This document shows, in pieces, positions 11,412-23,154 of a DNA stretch of 64,000 bases; position 1 is the first letter of the stretch, and every line of letters starts with the position of its first letter. The stretch covers positions 6,711,001-6,775,000 of the forward strand of contig OX335656.1 of the NCBI GenBank assembly GCA_946894095.1, in the 5' to 3' direction. A program made the translations under genes and the position numbers. A model generated the notes under the pieces. The model was not told the DNA's origin, made no database searches, and saw only the letters and a list, made by a program, of their open reading frames with translations. Source of the DNA: Incurvaria masculella (lineage: Eukaryota > Arthropoda > Insecta > Lepidoptera > Incurvariidae).

Positions 11412-11749
11412 ACGTTCCCTCCCGCTCGCACGCTTCAAGAGAGAAGAGAGAACAGCATCGACCGCGAAGACGCGAGTCGACGAACCCAAGAACAGAGATC
11501 TTTTGCAACGGCGTCCGGCGCGCGCGCGAAGATCCTCTCCGCGCAAGAAAATAAGTATTATCCGCTAGATCATCGCAACGTGATTCATCTGTGTCCTCAT
11601 CAAGGCTGGAAGCCAAGAAGAGTGTTTCGTGAGTGGTTGGCGAAGAGGGATCCTGCGAAGCGGCGTCCCTACAGTCTACGAGCTGCCCCAGCTGTCGAAA
11701 ACTTCGGGCATCGATGAGGTTGGTCCCTAGTTTTTCCACCAGTTGGTCT
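11412..11749 (-). CDS. Candidate internal exon, unknown product
   Basis: On the minus strand a very good acceptor (TTTTCTTTTAATTTCTAAATTTCAG, the last twenty bases pyrimidine-rich) precedes 338 bases that stay open in one frame and end at a GTAAGT donor. The frame begins DQLVEKLGTNLIDARSFRQL, then an acidic part (SSLDEDTDESRCDDLADN), then basic LARRGSSRARRTPL. No domain recognised; the composition suggests a regulatory linker. The region is GC-rich and a 94-codon plus-strand frame overlaps, so chance openness is possible. Without splicing the frame stops just after the donor. Confidence 0.42.
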
Positions 11750-14275
11750 CTGAAATTTAGAAATTAAAAGAAAATTGGTCAAAACAATGTCAACTTAACT
11801 GTTGAAACTACTCTTGGCAAATGATGTGAAAACACCCGATGATGAGACGCCATCTTGATACACAATTTTCCATACCGCAGGTGCTTAGAAAGTTACTCAA
11901 TATTACAATTACAACACCAGGAGTCATCTATGTCTGGTTTATCAGTCATAAGCTGATTCAACCACAACTAATTCTTATAAAATTGTATATCTCGTATCAG
12001 TCTGTCTCTGACCCACTAAGATCCGCTTGCCTGATTTTTATTCATGTCTACGTATAGCTGGATTCTTCCGTAAAAATATAGGTTTCTTACGATTACGCTT
12101 CATTACCTGAATCTTGAAAAAATCTTCTGTACGCGACTAGAGTAGCTGAAATTTTCTAGTAATTAACAAAGTCGTTCTTTATCATCTTTTTACCAAATAT
12201 AGCGACAATAAAAAAGTCGCCTTTTTGCTTTGTTCAGCTGATGCTTATTACGTCCATACTACAAATGTTGTTAAGGTTTCCCGCTTCTGTCAGTTACAAG
12301 CTCTATGTCGGCAAGAAGCTTCTGCGGTCGGAAGCGGAGTCCGAGACTCGTGCAGGGAGCGAGCTCGGGGCTACATTAACGTATTGGGAATCTTCTAGAC
12401 GCTTGCGGCCGCGCGGGCTCGTAGCGGCTGGTGTAGGTGCTTCCATTGAATGCGAAACTGCGCATTATGCAGGAAATCCATTTTGAAAACAAAATAAATA
12501 CAATCGTTTACAAAATGCCGTTATTATCAAGAAAATATTCAATTTATAACTATAGCTTGTAACTGAAACATTGGAAAAATAAATAGCAATTAGGTTAGCA
12601 ATTCGATCAGGAGTCTCTACAGCATATAGCATTTCTACAGCAACAGAATCACGGCACTACCTACAAGATGGCAAAAAGTCAACGAACGAAATGGAACATT
12701 TATTCTATAACTAAAAGTAATTAAACTATTAAAAAAAATGTCTTGAGTTTTCATATAAAAAGCAAAGAAACTTTTTCCCTGACCTATATGTCCTTTGTTT
12801 AGATTTTCACTGTTGTTCGAAATATTATTTTCCGTTAACGGTTACGAAACGTCGAGCTAAATAAGTAAGCTGAACACTGTTTATCCGTAAACGTAAAATA
12901 ATATATCCTTTATTCGTATGAACCATGACTGCTAATTACTACAAAATCGTGTCACAATATATTTTAATTCATCATCATTATTTATGTAAAAGAATTGGTT
13001 ATGATTTGATCGCAAAAACGAAAAAAATGGAAACTTATCGCCTGGTTCTGGGGACTGAACCGACGTAAAAGGTGAGAAATTATGTGAGGGAATTCGATCA
13101 ATTGTGCACTAATCAGAAATTAATGGCAAATATTCTACGCTGGTTCTGAATTGATCGAACTCCGTCGGATACCCTCCTCGTGTCTGTCGGTAACACGAAT
13201 TTTGTCCCGAATTATTCTCCCATTGACGGTAGTGCACTAACTAATGCCTTTTGCTCAACATGACATACTTTTTGAGAAGAAGCTAGATATCTGAAGAGCT
13301 AAATAGGTATGAAATTGCAAAATAATCATCAGGCGAGGGCTAGGCTTCTATAACCAGCAGTGACGGAACCCTCTGCACGTGAACACGTTCACGCTTGACC
13401 ATTTTTTTTGATAGTCGATGTATCAAGACTTGTTAGTACTAATTTTTCACGAGGGCCATTTGATAAATTTATAGGAAGAAAATAATTATAAACTTACGAA
13501 ATGTACGTAAATACAATTTTTGGAACTTTGATTATGAATAATGGTGAATTCTAAATTAAAAGAGTACTTTATTGGAAGTGATTAGTTTCGAATGCCACTA
13601 GGATTTTGAGAACCCTTGAGGCAAAATTGCTTATTCTTCGAACTAAAGCTAAAATGTTGAGACTGATTACTGGCTCGATGTTTCCAATAAATGATAAATT
13701 ATTTTTCAATTCCTTTTAAATTAATCTCTTTTGTCTACAAGGATAACTTTGGGTTTAGAATTCAATTAATATTTGTCTTTAGCTACACAAATAGGATTTT
13801 CTTCAATTTAAAATATATTAATGGCCTGTATGTCAAGCCAAAAAAATATTTTAACTTTTTCACTGTGAACCTAATCACTCAACTATGTGTTTTCACCGTA
13901 TTGCTACTAGCAATCAAATCAAATCAAATCTTTTTATTTTCACACATAAATATTTTTTTTTACAGTTATGTAACATATAATTATATTCTTAAGGCATCGT
14001 GAGTTTTCTTTTCCTCAACAGGTTTTTAAGAATGCTTATAAATAAATTTTAGGCTATATGATAATATTAAAAAATGATAAGTATGGTAAGTAATGCTAAT
14101 GATAAGCATTGATGTGAAATGTAAAGACTTTCTCAAGATCCGGAAAAAACGAAGTATGGTGCTTATGTGTCTGGTCGCTTCCTTTTAAATTCAAGATATC
14201 TCACACGACCAGCCTAAAGTTAAATTATTTCGAAAATTTCCCTTCCCAGCTTAGTGATACGACAAATTTATCTGC
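11750..14275. other. AT-rich DNA with one GC-rich islet
   Basis: The islet at about 12290-12450 is open in several frames. On the minus strand a 47-codon frame reads MEAPTPAATSPRGRKRLEDS and onward, but has no convincing splice sites or homology. Near 13911-13935 repeated CAAAT words followed by CTTTTTATTTT look like the 3' tail of a minus-strand LINE. The rest is AT-rich with nothing recognised. Confidence 0.35.
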
Positions 14276-14450
14276 CAGAAGGCCTATTCATGTAATACCG
14301 TAATCAGAAATCAGGAATTTCTTAGTTTCTTATTTTTTAGCGGTTTTAAAAGCGTTTTTTTCGACGGTTTCATTAAAAACTATGCTTCGGATTCCTTTCA
14401 TCGAGAAAATTGCCTTGAAAACCGCTGTAAAAGCGGTTTTATGTGTATAC
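14276..14450. mobile_element. CAGCAG foldback, decayed copy
   Basis: The left end is a degraded version of the terminus (GGCCTATTCATGTAATACCG, then TCAGGAATTTC). The middle keeps TTCGACGG...AAAACTATGCTTCGGA and a GAAAACCGCTGTAAAAGCGG stem. The right terminal part is missing. The intact copy is at 56161-56396. Confidence 0.7.
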
Positions 14451-15689
14451 TATTACGCGGCATACCCGGAGGGGTAAGCAACGATGATATAACTTTTCAC
14501 TATTTTATATCCTCAACAAATAAACATATTTTCAAACATGGTTTTTAATTATGGGCCAACTGTCGTGGGACCTTCTCCTAGACCGCCCTGGTAAGACAAA
14601 TCCGCTTACTTTAGTTCTGAAAATGTGTTTTGTCATGATTTCGTCATCTATTCCCAATGACATCAGAAAATACTATTTTACACGAACGATGATTATATTC
14701 GACCACGATAATTTTTAATCTCATTGGACGATTCCTTCTAAGATTACTATTTTCATAACCTAAAATAACTTTCAATATAATCGTAATTCCTTCAAAACTA
14801 TTGTTTTGTCATTACATCGTTACAGTGCCTGAGGCAGCATATTATAACATGGTCATTCAACGTGGAAACGTTTCCAGTGTTCTCGGTACTATGAACGAAT
14901 CGTCTTTTCTAGAGAAGGATATAATATAGTTTTTAGATTTTAGAAACTAGATTTTAGTGTGTTTATTTTTATTTATGTTAATGTTAGAATTTGGTTTGTA
15001 TTATTAGTTATTTACATTTCTATTATTATAAGAAAATGAATTAATTATCTTAATTGAATAAAGATATTAAATAATAGTCTCATAGCTTTTGAAGAGAGGA
15101 CAAAAATATGACACAGTGGATGTTGAATATTTGGATGGTGAAAACTCCTAATACGTAAATAAAAGAAAGTTACATGTCGCATGTCAAGGCCGAAACATAA
15201 AATGGGGACCCCGAAGCGACACTCTGCCTCCAGATGCTTCCTCCGCTAAATTCGTCCGTTCCACGGCTGACTGTCGCGTCGCTTCTTACGGGCGCAGCAA
15301 ATCAGTAAATGGATTGTGTCGCGCAATCAGGAAGTGGCGAGGCGGCGAAAACTGTTTCATTACAAAAACGTACGAACACCGCGTCTGTGCCGGCAACATA
15401 AATACGTAGTGACCCCTTCACGGCGGGAATCTTCAATTAGCAGTGATAGAAGTATTGAGGCTACATATGACGCTGACCTCCAATATTTTGGGGTTATTTT
15501 TATTTTATCTCAGCGTCGGTTAAGAATAAACACCCGCCGAAAAATCAATATATCAAAGTTTGGACTATTATCTGGTATGTGACCGTAAAACTGTTTTAAT
15601 GTGTTGCTTATATTATTAAAAAAAAATATATTTTTTACGTTTGGGGCAAAAGTTATTAGTTGCTGCACAAGTACATAATTGTAACAATA
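14451..15689. other. Single-copy DNA with GC-richer islet
   Basis: A GC-richer stretch at about 15190-15480 has an 88-codon plus frame with no recognisable similarity. The remainder is AT-rich. Confidence 0.4.
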
Positions 15690-15862
15690 GATTACTAAGC
15701 CCCGGTTGCACGAAGAGACGGCCGAGTTAATCAATGTTCAAACACGTCACTTTTAGTGATCCGCATAGAGTTCCTTCCATGCTGTAAACACAAAGTGACG
15801 TGTTTGATCAGACGTTGACGTTGATTTTGATGTTTTGTCCTTTCGTGCACTCGGCCCTAAGC
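15690..15862 (-). mobile_element. CACGAA MITE, ~170 bp
   Basis: Starts TAAGCCCCGGTTGCACGAAG and ends GTCCTTTCGTGCACTCGGCC. The ends are imperfect inverted repeats around the shared word TGCACGAA. Internal AGTGACGTGTTTGATCA-like words match the copy at 58115-58282 in opposite orientation. Confidence 0.75.
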
Positions 15863-17085
15863 CAGTAATTAATCTATGGTGTAAATGAATTGTTTTTTTT
15901 TTTCTAGAATTTTCGGGACAAAATAATGCGTTTGACCGACAGACATCAAAACCAGACCATAAGAGCCCCATTCTGTAACTGATCCCTAAAACCGCAATAA
16001 AAAGCAAACTAAAACAAAATTACTTAAGTTTGAGCAAATTGAAATAGAAAAATAGTGCTGCCGGCATTCACGAAATAATCTCCGAATTGAAAATGTATAT
16101 TTAAGATGACTTTTATAACGATCAATAGCATCCGAATTGCCTCTCGTCTGCGTACAGAAAGCCCCTTTGTAAGCCGTTAATAATCCTTACTTTTCATCGC
16201 CTTTCAGACTACTAATTGACGAGTGATGCTCTCCATTGACGCCTACAAAATAAGTAGGCCCAAGTGTCCTAATTGTACCTCGCGAAATTAAACATTCCAC
16301 CGCCGCCGAGGCGAGATGACGGAACGGGTGCCTTTGCGCAACTTCCGAGTGGAATAAGAAAATGTATTTCGAGTTTGTAATATCAGAGCCGCCGTGTCAT
16401 CTGTTTGGAACGTTTCGGTGGCAATTCCCTCGCGATGTGCGTTCCGCTTGGCGATAGTTGGACGTGAATTCTCGTAGTTTAACGTGCATGTGTTGGTATA
16501 AATATGTAAGGTGTAATTAATACTTTGAAAATCTACTTAAAATACATTATTATTTGAGAAACCAAATTTTCATTTATGTATTATGCTTTTTCTTCTCTTT
16601 GCATCAGCATATATTTGATATTTGTAGAAAATTAATTACTATTTGATAAACTTAATTAGTTATTCGTTTTGATTTTTGAGTCCGATAAATAGAAACAAAA
16701 AGAGACGTTGCTTGTCAATGTGTACATTAGTAAATACACGCATTGTCCATTTATACAATAATAACTAAATAGTCTACAACCAAATTGACACACAGTAAAT
16801 TAAGTTACTCTAATCACATTGTAAACGTATATTTCACAATCTGCCAAGGACAAAGCATTTCCGAAGACATTATTTAGTCCAACGAAATGTTTTGCTGTTT
16901 CAAATATTTTCTACCAGAGCAGTTTATCAATTCGAGATAGCTGAACTACCTAGTAGCTTACAAATATAATTCAAAATACTCATGATTCAACGACGATTTA
17001 ATAGTCCAACGTGCCGATTTTTTTCATAATTATATACTAATAATTTATATTCGCTTGAAACTACGTAGAAGTCAAATCAATCAAA
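15863..17085. other. Single-copy DNA with GC-rich islet
   Basis: The islet at about 16255-16470 (words GCCGCCGAGGCGAG, CAATTCCCTCGCGATG) is much more GC-rich than its surroundings and has no long frame. A conserved noncoding element is a reasonable guess. The rest is AT-rich. Confidence 0.4.
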
Positions 17086-17530
17086 TTGCAACTCAGTTAT
17101 CGAATTGCGGGCAATTGGTAAGTTCAAGGTGCGACTATTTAGGGTTCCGTACCCAAAGGGTGCTAACGGAACCCTATTACTAAGCCTCCGCTGTCCGTCC
17201 GTCCGCCCGTCTGTCAGAGGGCTGTATGTCATGAACCGTAATAGGTGCGCAGCTGCATTTTTCGCAGAGTGTGTATTTATTTTGCCGCTATAACAACAAA
17301 CACGTAAAATAAAAAATAAATAAAAGGGGGCCCCATACAAAACAAAGTTTTTTATTTTATTAAATCTTGTACGATGGTGCGGAAGCTTCGTGTGCGAGTC
17401 CGACTCGCACTTGGCCGGTTTTTATTGTAAATTCCACGTCCAAGCCGTTTTTCTCAACCAGTAGTGGAACAGTCGGTCAGCTAATTTCCCGGTTGGTTGA
17501 GACAGTTAAGGCGCTAGGACTAGCCAACTA
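17086..17530 (+). repeat. GTCGGTCAG repeat, split by an insertion
   Basis: The left part (17086-17140, TCGAATTGCGGGCAATTGGT, AAGTTCA) and right part (17424-17530, ATTCCACGTCC, CAGTCGGTCAGCTAATTTCC) match, in the same order, the continuous copy at 18273-18470. The hairpin-ended element at 17141 therefore inserted into an older repeat. Confidence 0.7.
17141..17423 (+). mobile_element. Hairpin-ended element, full copy
   Basis: Starts AGGGTTCCGTACCCAAAGGG and soon returns with CGGAACCCT, giving a 5' hairpin with a smaller ACCC/GGGT hairpin inside. The middle has CCGTCCGTCCGCCC-type tetranucleotides and TATAACAACAAACA. The 3' part has GTGCGAGTCCGACTCGCAC, a perfect 9-bp hairpin, then TTGGCCGGTTTTT. 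No inverted terminal repeat and no coding frame. Boundaries are supported by the interrupted host repeat. Confidence 0.85.
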
Positions 17531-18272
17531 CTCGCGCCATACAAATGCACTTTTTAACAAATGTAATAATATGTAGTGAAACGCTTCAGCAAATCCAAAT
17601 AGAACTCCAGACTGATAATGGATTGTTAATATTTTTTTATTCCATCATTTATTTAAATAATAATAAAAATAAAAAAAGTTGATTTTTCTCATTAGAAATC
17701 TGAAAGTCATTCGATTTCTAGATATAAGCAAAAACAGCATATATGCATAAACAAAAAATTCCATTTGCTTTTAGATTTCTACATTTAGTCAAAAAAGTTC
17801 GGAAATGGACACCGTTTCCGCAATGTATTTTGTATAGAAAAAGGAAACATACATTAACGAAAATCATTCGATTCCTAGACAAGGAATCATATATTGTAAG
17901 GATGACACTTATAATCGTCAGACTTAGTTAGTTTACTTGGGGTGCCTCGTCTAACTTTGCGATTTGGCTAGTACCAGGCCCTTAAACAACTTGTATTGCT
18001 TTCAATTAAAGCTAGGAACACAGAGGCGTTACCATGCAACGCCATTAATGCAAGAAACTCAGAGGCGTTACCATGCAACGCCTCTGGTACGAAATGCAAC
18101 TAAACATCAGATTAAATCACTCACTTGCCCGTTCACCCGGTGAGTTAATTTACCTTGGTATCCCCCAGGTCAGTTCTCCGGATGAGTCCAGGTGCTTAAG
18201 ATCTGTTATCATGGTATTATTAGGTCATATTTGCGCTTGAAATAAATGATTGGGTTTTACGAACAATTATAT
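17531..18272. other. AT-rich DNA
   Basis: Nothing recognised apart from the direct repeat at 18021-18086, listed separately. A 62-codon frame near 17743-17931 is low-complexity. Confidence 0.4.
18021..18086. repeat. Direct repeat of a hairpin word
   Basis: CAGAGGCGTTACCATGCAAC plus GCC occurs at 18021 and again at 18060. The second copy continues TCTG, so that CAGAGGCGTT and AACGCCTCTG form a 10-bp stem with a 7-base loop. Confidence 0.8.
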
Positions 18273-18470
18273 TAACACTCAGTCATCGAATTACCTATTG
18301 TGGGCAATCTGTAAGTTCATGACGTAACTTCTTGGTGGCAATTCCACGTCAACATAACAAAATCCATGCGGCACAGTATTCCCAAACCGGTAATGTAACT
18401 GTCGGTCAGTTAATTTCCCATCTGGTGGAGACAGTTAAACAACTTTCATGGCTTTCAATTAATTCAAGGA
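18273..18470 (+). repeat. GTCGGTCAG repeat, uninterrupted copy
   Basis: Contains CAGTCATCGAATTACC, GGGCAATCTGTAAGTTCATG, AATTCCACGTC and CTGTCGGTCAGTTAATTTCC, in the order of the split copy at 17086. It shows what the target looked like without the insertion. Confidence 0.65.
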
Positions 18471-18556
18471 GCGAAGGTCAGTGTCCCGCGCCCCCACCCC
18501 CCGCGCCGCCGTCACGCCCTACGTCTCAGGTGCAAACATAGAGTAAAGAAGGAGGG

Positions 18557-18648
18557 GAGCGGCTCGTAGCCTTGTGGCGCGGGAACTTGCCTAGCATGCC
18601 AGAGGTCTAGGTTCAAATCCTCGACCAGTTCATGCAACACTTTTTTTT
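18557..18648 (+). mobile_element. SINE head only
   Basis: GAGCGGCTCGTAGCCTTGTG gives an A box, and GGTTCAAATCC (18610-18620) a B box. After the head the sequence goes straight to ATGCAACAC and an 8-T run instead of the usual body. The next SINE starts immediately. Confidence 0.8.
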
Positions 18649-19063
18649 GAGCGGCTCGTAGCCTAGTGGCGCGGGGACTGGCCTAGCGCACCAGAGGTCT
18701 GGGTTCAATTCCGACATGCACTACTGTCTTTCTCATTCCGAGTTCGATAAGTGCATTTCTTCACGAATGCGAGCTGCTCCATGGTTCGGAATCCATGTAA
18801 AACTGAAGGTCCCTTCCGCTACTAGGTGGTAGGGTTTAAACCCACCCGGGTTGGTACCATCGCATTGGATGAAAAGATGGTCGAAGCGGCAATGAAAAAT
18901 TGTCCATGTTTTCCATCCAGTTCAATGTAGCCGCGCTCATTAAAGGGAAGGTCCTGGTATGGCACCTAATTCCTTGGGGAATTAGGAGTACTGGGCTAAT
19001 GTCATAACGGTAATTGTGTGGTTTTAGCCATCCATGTCAGGTCGCATAAAAAAAATAAAAAAA
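18649..19063 (+). mobile_element. tRNA-headed SINE, full length
   Basis: Best plus-strand copy. A box TAGCCTAGTGG (18659-18669) and B box GGTTCAATTCC (18702-18712) form a tRNA-like Pol III promoter. The body follows: GCGAGCTGCTCCATGGTTCG, ACTAGGTGGTAGGG, CCATCGCATTGGATGAAAAG, CCATCCAGTTCAATGTAGCC, GGAAGGTCCTGGTATGGCAC, GGGCTAATGTCATAACGG. It ends in an A-rich tail after GGTCGCAT. Noncoding. Confidence 0.9.
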
Positions 19064-19290
19064 CCACTTTCTTTCTCTTTCCTAGTTGGATAAGTGCATA
19101 ACGAATGCGAGCTGCTCCATGGTTCGGAATCCATGCAAAACTGTAGCTCCCCTTCCCCTACTAGGCGGTAGGGTTTAAGCCTCCCCTCGGGTTGATACCA
19201 TCGCATTGGATGAAAAGATGGTCGAAGGGGCAGTGAAAAATTGTCCGTGTTTTTCATCCATGGCGTGGCACCTAATACCTTTGGGAATAT
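19064..19290 (+). mobile_element. SINE body, headless and truncated
   Basis: Begins at the CTTTCTTTCTCTTTCC segment that follows the head in full copies, and has the body through CATCCATGGCGTGGCACCTA, where about 40 bases of the usual sequence are skipped. It follows directly on the tail of the previous copy. Confidence 0.8.
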
Positions 19291-20679
19291 TTTGTATTAG
19301 GTTTTCAGTTTTCAGTGCAATTCCGTCCTTCCTTACTCGTTGGGTGCAAGGGAGCCAGTCCAGGTCAGATAGTTGACACTTTGTACTCAATTTCAGGTCG
19401 AGCGGGATCGGTTAATTCGACTCCACGGCTTTGACGAGATTTTGATTCAATCATAAATGTTGAATGTTCGCGAAGTTGCCAATGCCAAAGTTTTGGTGAA
19501 TTAATAAATAGACTTCAATTTGCGAAGGTGAGAAATTTGTTGCTCGATGTTTTCTAAATTCAAAAGCTGGCTTTTCAATTTCAATTAATTTATCTCCTAG
19601 ATAGAACCCATTTTATACTCTCGAAACATTGTGCGTTTTAAAGCTTAAATTTTACAACGTTATTAATCAGCAATAATAACTTTGTCGAAATATTGTATCT
19701 AGTTTTATGTGATACTACTGCAGTTATTTATTCGGTGCTACTGCTGCCGAATTATTAAGATGATCGCTACAAGTTTGAATGATGTGCAACTGTTTTCTGT
19801 TTTAGCACAGTTCAAATTCAATTATATATGGTAAATTATTTCTCATTACTATACGGTAAGTATCTATTAATGAGCCAAAGCAGTTAGTATTACACAGCTA
19901 TTTTAACCGATTGAACAGTACCGCTTGGTGAAAATAACACGGGTGACAGATCAGATGATTTTGAAACCTTAAATTACTGAACATTACGGCTGATTACAAA
20001 TTAGGCGTGCAACTGTCCAGTTTCAAGAGATACACGAATTTTAACAGATTGGACATTACCTTTTCACTGAATATAGGACGTAAGTAAGAATGGAAAAAAT
20101 ATTAAAACTAAGTTAATAAATAGGGAAACAGTAAGAGAAAACAGTTATTGCACATAGTTAAAAAGAATTTAAAGAAACTGTAACGTTTAACGTTTGAGGC
20201 TAACTGTTTTCACTCAGTTAGAGTAACCGATTTACTAAGTTGGCTCAATTCAACATTGCAAGACATTTGTTATTATTGGAATTACAGTTAGATTCACTGA
20301 ATATTTTTTTCAGTATCGAAGTACAATAACTAAGGATAAAACGTATTTAACTCTGTCCGTCACGCACACATTCAAGAAACCCAAACTACAAGAGAACCAG
20401 CGACCATTTTACGATGTCCCAGGGCGATATCCCGCGGCCAGCCAATTACATACCCTAATGGTATCATAATTTAAGTTAATATCAGCCTGCGGACGCTAAT
20501 TGATACATCCAACATCTATCGGGGAATAACGTCCACAGCGCCCGCCGGCAACGAAATTCGCGCCACCGCTCGTCCAGATGTCGGGCGAGGGACGTAAGCT
20601 ATGGTGGCAATTACGCGGACACTCGCATGTAACGCTGTATTCGCTCTTATAACGTCGTCTTACGCAATTATCACATATT
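19291..20679. other. AT-rich DNA with GC-rich islet
   Basis: The islet at about 20410-20660 is GC-rich with scattered TAATTG/CAATTA words and no long frame. It could be a conserved noncoding element. The rest is AT-rich. Confidence 0.4.
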
Positions 20680-20835
20680 TTTGACCGACCTTAAAAAAAT
20701 GAGGGTTCTCCATTCGTCTGAATGATTTTTTTTGTGTGTATGTTACTCGATAGCGAACTGTCAACCGATTTGAATAATTATTATTCTCATTAGTAGTGTA
20801 CATCAAGGGCTGTCCTTTCATGAATGTTTTGAAGA
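20680..20835 (+). repeat. GACTTC repeat, partial
   Basis: A decayed version of the start seen at 31576: GACCGACCTTAAAAAAATGA, then CATTCGTCTGAATGATTTTT and CAACCGATTTGAATAATTA. Confidence 0.6.
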
Positions 20836-20860
20836 ATACCTCTCTTAAGGATACTAAAAA

Positions 20861-21024
20861 TAATAACAGTTTTAAAAAACATTGAACCTACTCCAAGCAC
20901 CCTGGAATAGAATGCGATACAAAAGCACACGTGATAATGTATGATGGACCTCTTCTGTGCTTTTTTCCCGCATTCTATACTCCAGGTTGATTAAAGTCGG
21001 TTCAATGTTTTTAAGACTGTTATT
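20861..21024. mobile_element. Foldback MITE, ~55-bp arms
   Basis: The left arm TAATAACAGTTTTAAAAAAC, ATTGAACC...CTGGAATAGAATGCG is repeated inverted from 20970 to 21024 (CGCATTCTATACTCCAGG ... GGTTCAATGTTTTTAAGACT, GTTATTA). About 50 bases lie between the arms. The minus-strand frame across it is accidental. Confidence 0.8.
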
Positions 21025-21419
21025 ACTATTAATACGTTTCAGAAGACCTACCCCTGTAAACATTGCATTAAGGTTGGAGTGTGCCATCTCTGGTTAACGT
21101 TATGGTTATTGTTAATATACATCCGTCTTCTTTCTTTTTATATCATTTAATAAGGATAGATATATCCTGAAAAATATATTAATGTTAAATTGAGATGTGC
21201 GCTCCAGCTTTAGCGATAAAGGGTGTGTGAGTTGAGTGTTCACACGGTTTTTATCAATAATAATAATATATATTTTTAATGAATATTGTTTGTTAAATAT
21301 TTTAAGACGTGTAACTACTTAAAATAGGTCAGAAGGAGATCTCGACTAAACATGCTGTGTGAACGGCACTTAGCAAGAATATAAGTGGTCCCACGCGCGT
21401 CGAGATTTGTCGAGAAATG
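21025..21419. other. AT-rich DNA
   Basis: Nothing recognised between the foldback and the next SINE. Confidence 0.45.
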
Positions 21420-21545
21420 GTTACAACCGGCTATGAAAATTGTCCGTTTCTTTCACCCAGTTCAATAGCAATAGGCATGGCACCTAGTTCCCATGAAGTG
21501 CGTTGGTTTCATGACGAATACGTGTGGTTTCAGCAGCGAGCATGG
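21420..21545 (+). mobile_element. SINE body fragment
   Basis: Carries GGCTATGAAAATTGTCCGTT, CCCAGTTCAATAGC, GGCATGGCACCTAGTTCCCA and a decayed end. The head and middle are missing. Confidence 0.7.
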
Positions 21546-23154
21546 ACGGACGAGAGTATCAACCGGAATTCGTTTCTATGGGAGCGGCTTTACCACTTTT
21601 ATATACACAAATGGTAACGCCGGCGTGTAATTTTTCTTATGAATTCGCTTACTACTCATAGTCCCAACGACACGTAAGAGCACGTAAGAACTTCACAGGA
21701 CGCTGAACGGTGCAAAAATCATTAGACGTTTCGCGTCCTGAATTCGTAAGTGAACTAACTACAGTTAGATCTTTTGCACTAACTCGTGGCTACGCCGCCG
21801 TCACTCTCGTCCTTCCAAGTTCGCTGGATTTAGTCACCCCAGGCAGGCAGCCCTTACAATCATGATAAATATGTACCTACAACGTGAGTTAGGTATTATT
21901 CATTCTTAGGTATTTTTACTATAGTTATCGACGGCTCCAGCTGTCTACCCATGAGTAAAGTGTAAAAAATCCATGCTCCAAATACAAGATGAATGGTCTA
22001 ACCACAAAGCAAATATTTTTTCGATTTAGCATTTGAAATGAGAAAACAGTGTTTCTTGAATTTCAATTTAATTGATTCTTTAACTCAAACGACACTTTTC
22101 TTTATTCTCACGTTTGCTCATAAAATAATATAAATTAAATAATAATTTAAAAAAAATTCTTCTTCCAGCTATTCACAACAATATTTTCTTACAAGATGTA
22201 GGTATTACTAAAATGTTAGTAACGATTACTTTGCTGGGAAGCTTTTAATTTATCACTTATTTTACTTAGATTCAATTTCGACTAATAGGTACGCCTTTCA
22301 GTGAAAATTATAAATCCTCCCAATCAACTATTTTAATAAAACCAACTCTATAACCAAGCGTCAGAGTCCATTTTCTTTACAATCACATTCAGGGCGAATT
22401 CTCGCTTGGAAGTGCTTTTCTGAGAATTTACCAAGTAATCCTATGGGAACATCTTACAAATGCATTCCCCGAGCTTTTAGGCGTTTTCCACTCCAATCGT
22501 TGCGATGATTAATCTAATATAAACACTTCTGAAAGGTCAATTTGACCCATTAATTATGTAGTTTACAGTACTGAAAGCTTTCGAACGTTAACCGACGCTG
22601 CATCAATCCGAAACGTCTTAAGTGACGCGTAAATTTATCTGGATTATCTTTTAAGTGGTCGCGTTAAGGGTGACTCTCAGGTGCGCCGCGTGGGTTATGC
22701 GACGCTAGCGAAACAGGAAGTTATGACAAATGCAAGTTGCATCTGCAGTTGAGGTGCACCAACGTGCGGTGCACTCGCCCGGGATCATCGATCATAGGAC
22801 GTTTAAAACGTAACAAAACCGCGAACTATTTCTAACGCAGTCCGAACAACAGTAATTAATCACTCGCCGCGAGGCGCTGCGCCTGGAGGTGAGTGTATTT
22901 ACATGGTAGGAATAGAAAAGGCAGTGGAGCGGCTTTCTCAATTTTTCAATCGCTAATTGTTTGTTTATTTAGAGTATTCCTATTTTGGATCTGCTTTGAT
23001 GGCCTTCGCCCAGATGCGGACCTTTACAATATAAATAATTGATATGTACCCAATTAATACAACAAATAATATAATGATATATCTGTTTACATGCTCTAAA
23101 TGTTTTGAAAATTTGGCTTCTGAAATATAGTGTTAAAACCTAATATTGTGTGCA
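21546..23154. other. Single-copy DNA with a GC-richer islet
   Basis: A GC-richer block at about 22560-22900 ends with CTGGAGGTGAGTG, a good plus-strand splice-donor match. The preceding frame LITRREALRLE is only 11 codons long after a stop, so I do not call an exon. The rest is AT-rich. Confidence 0.35.

Noticed and set aside
18649..18722. A functional tRNA gene
   Set aside because: The A and B boxes are those of a SINE head: the sequence recurs at 18557, 48804 and 56591 with the same attached body, and no full cloverleaf forms.
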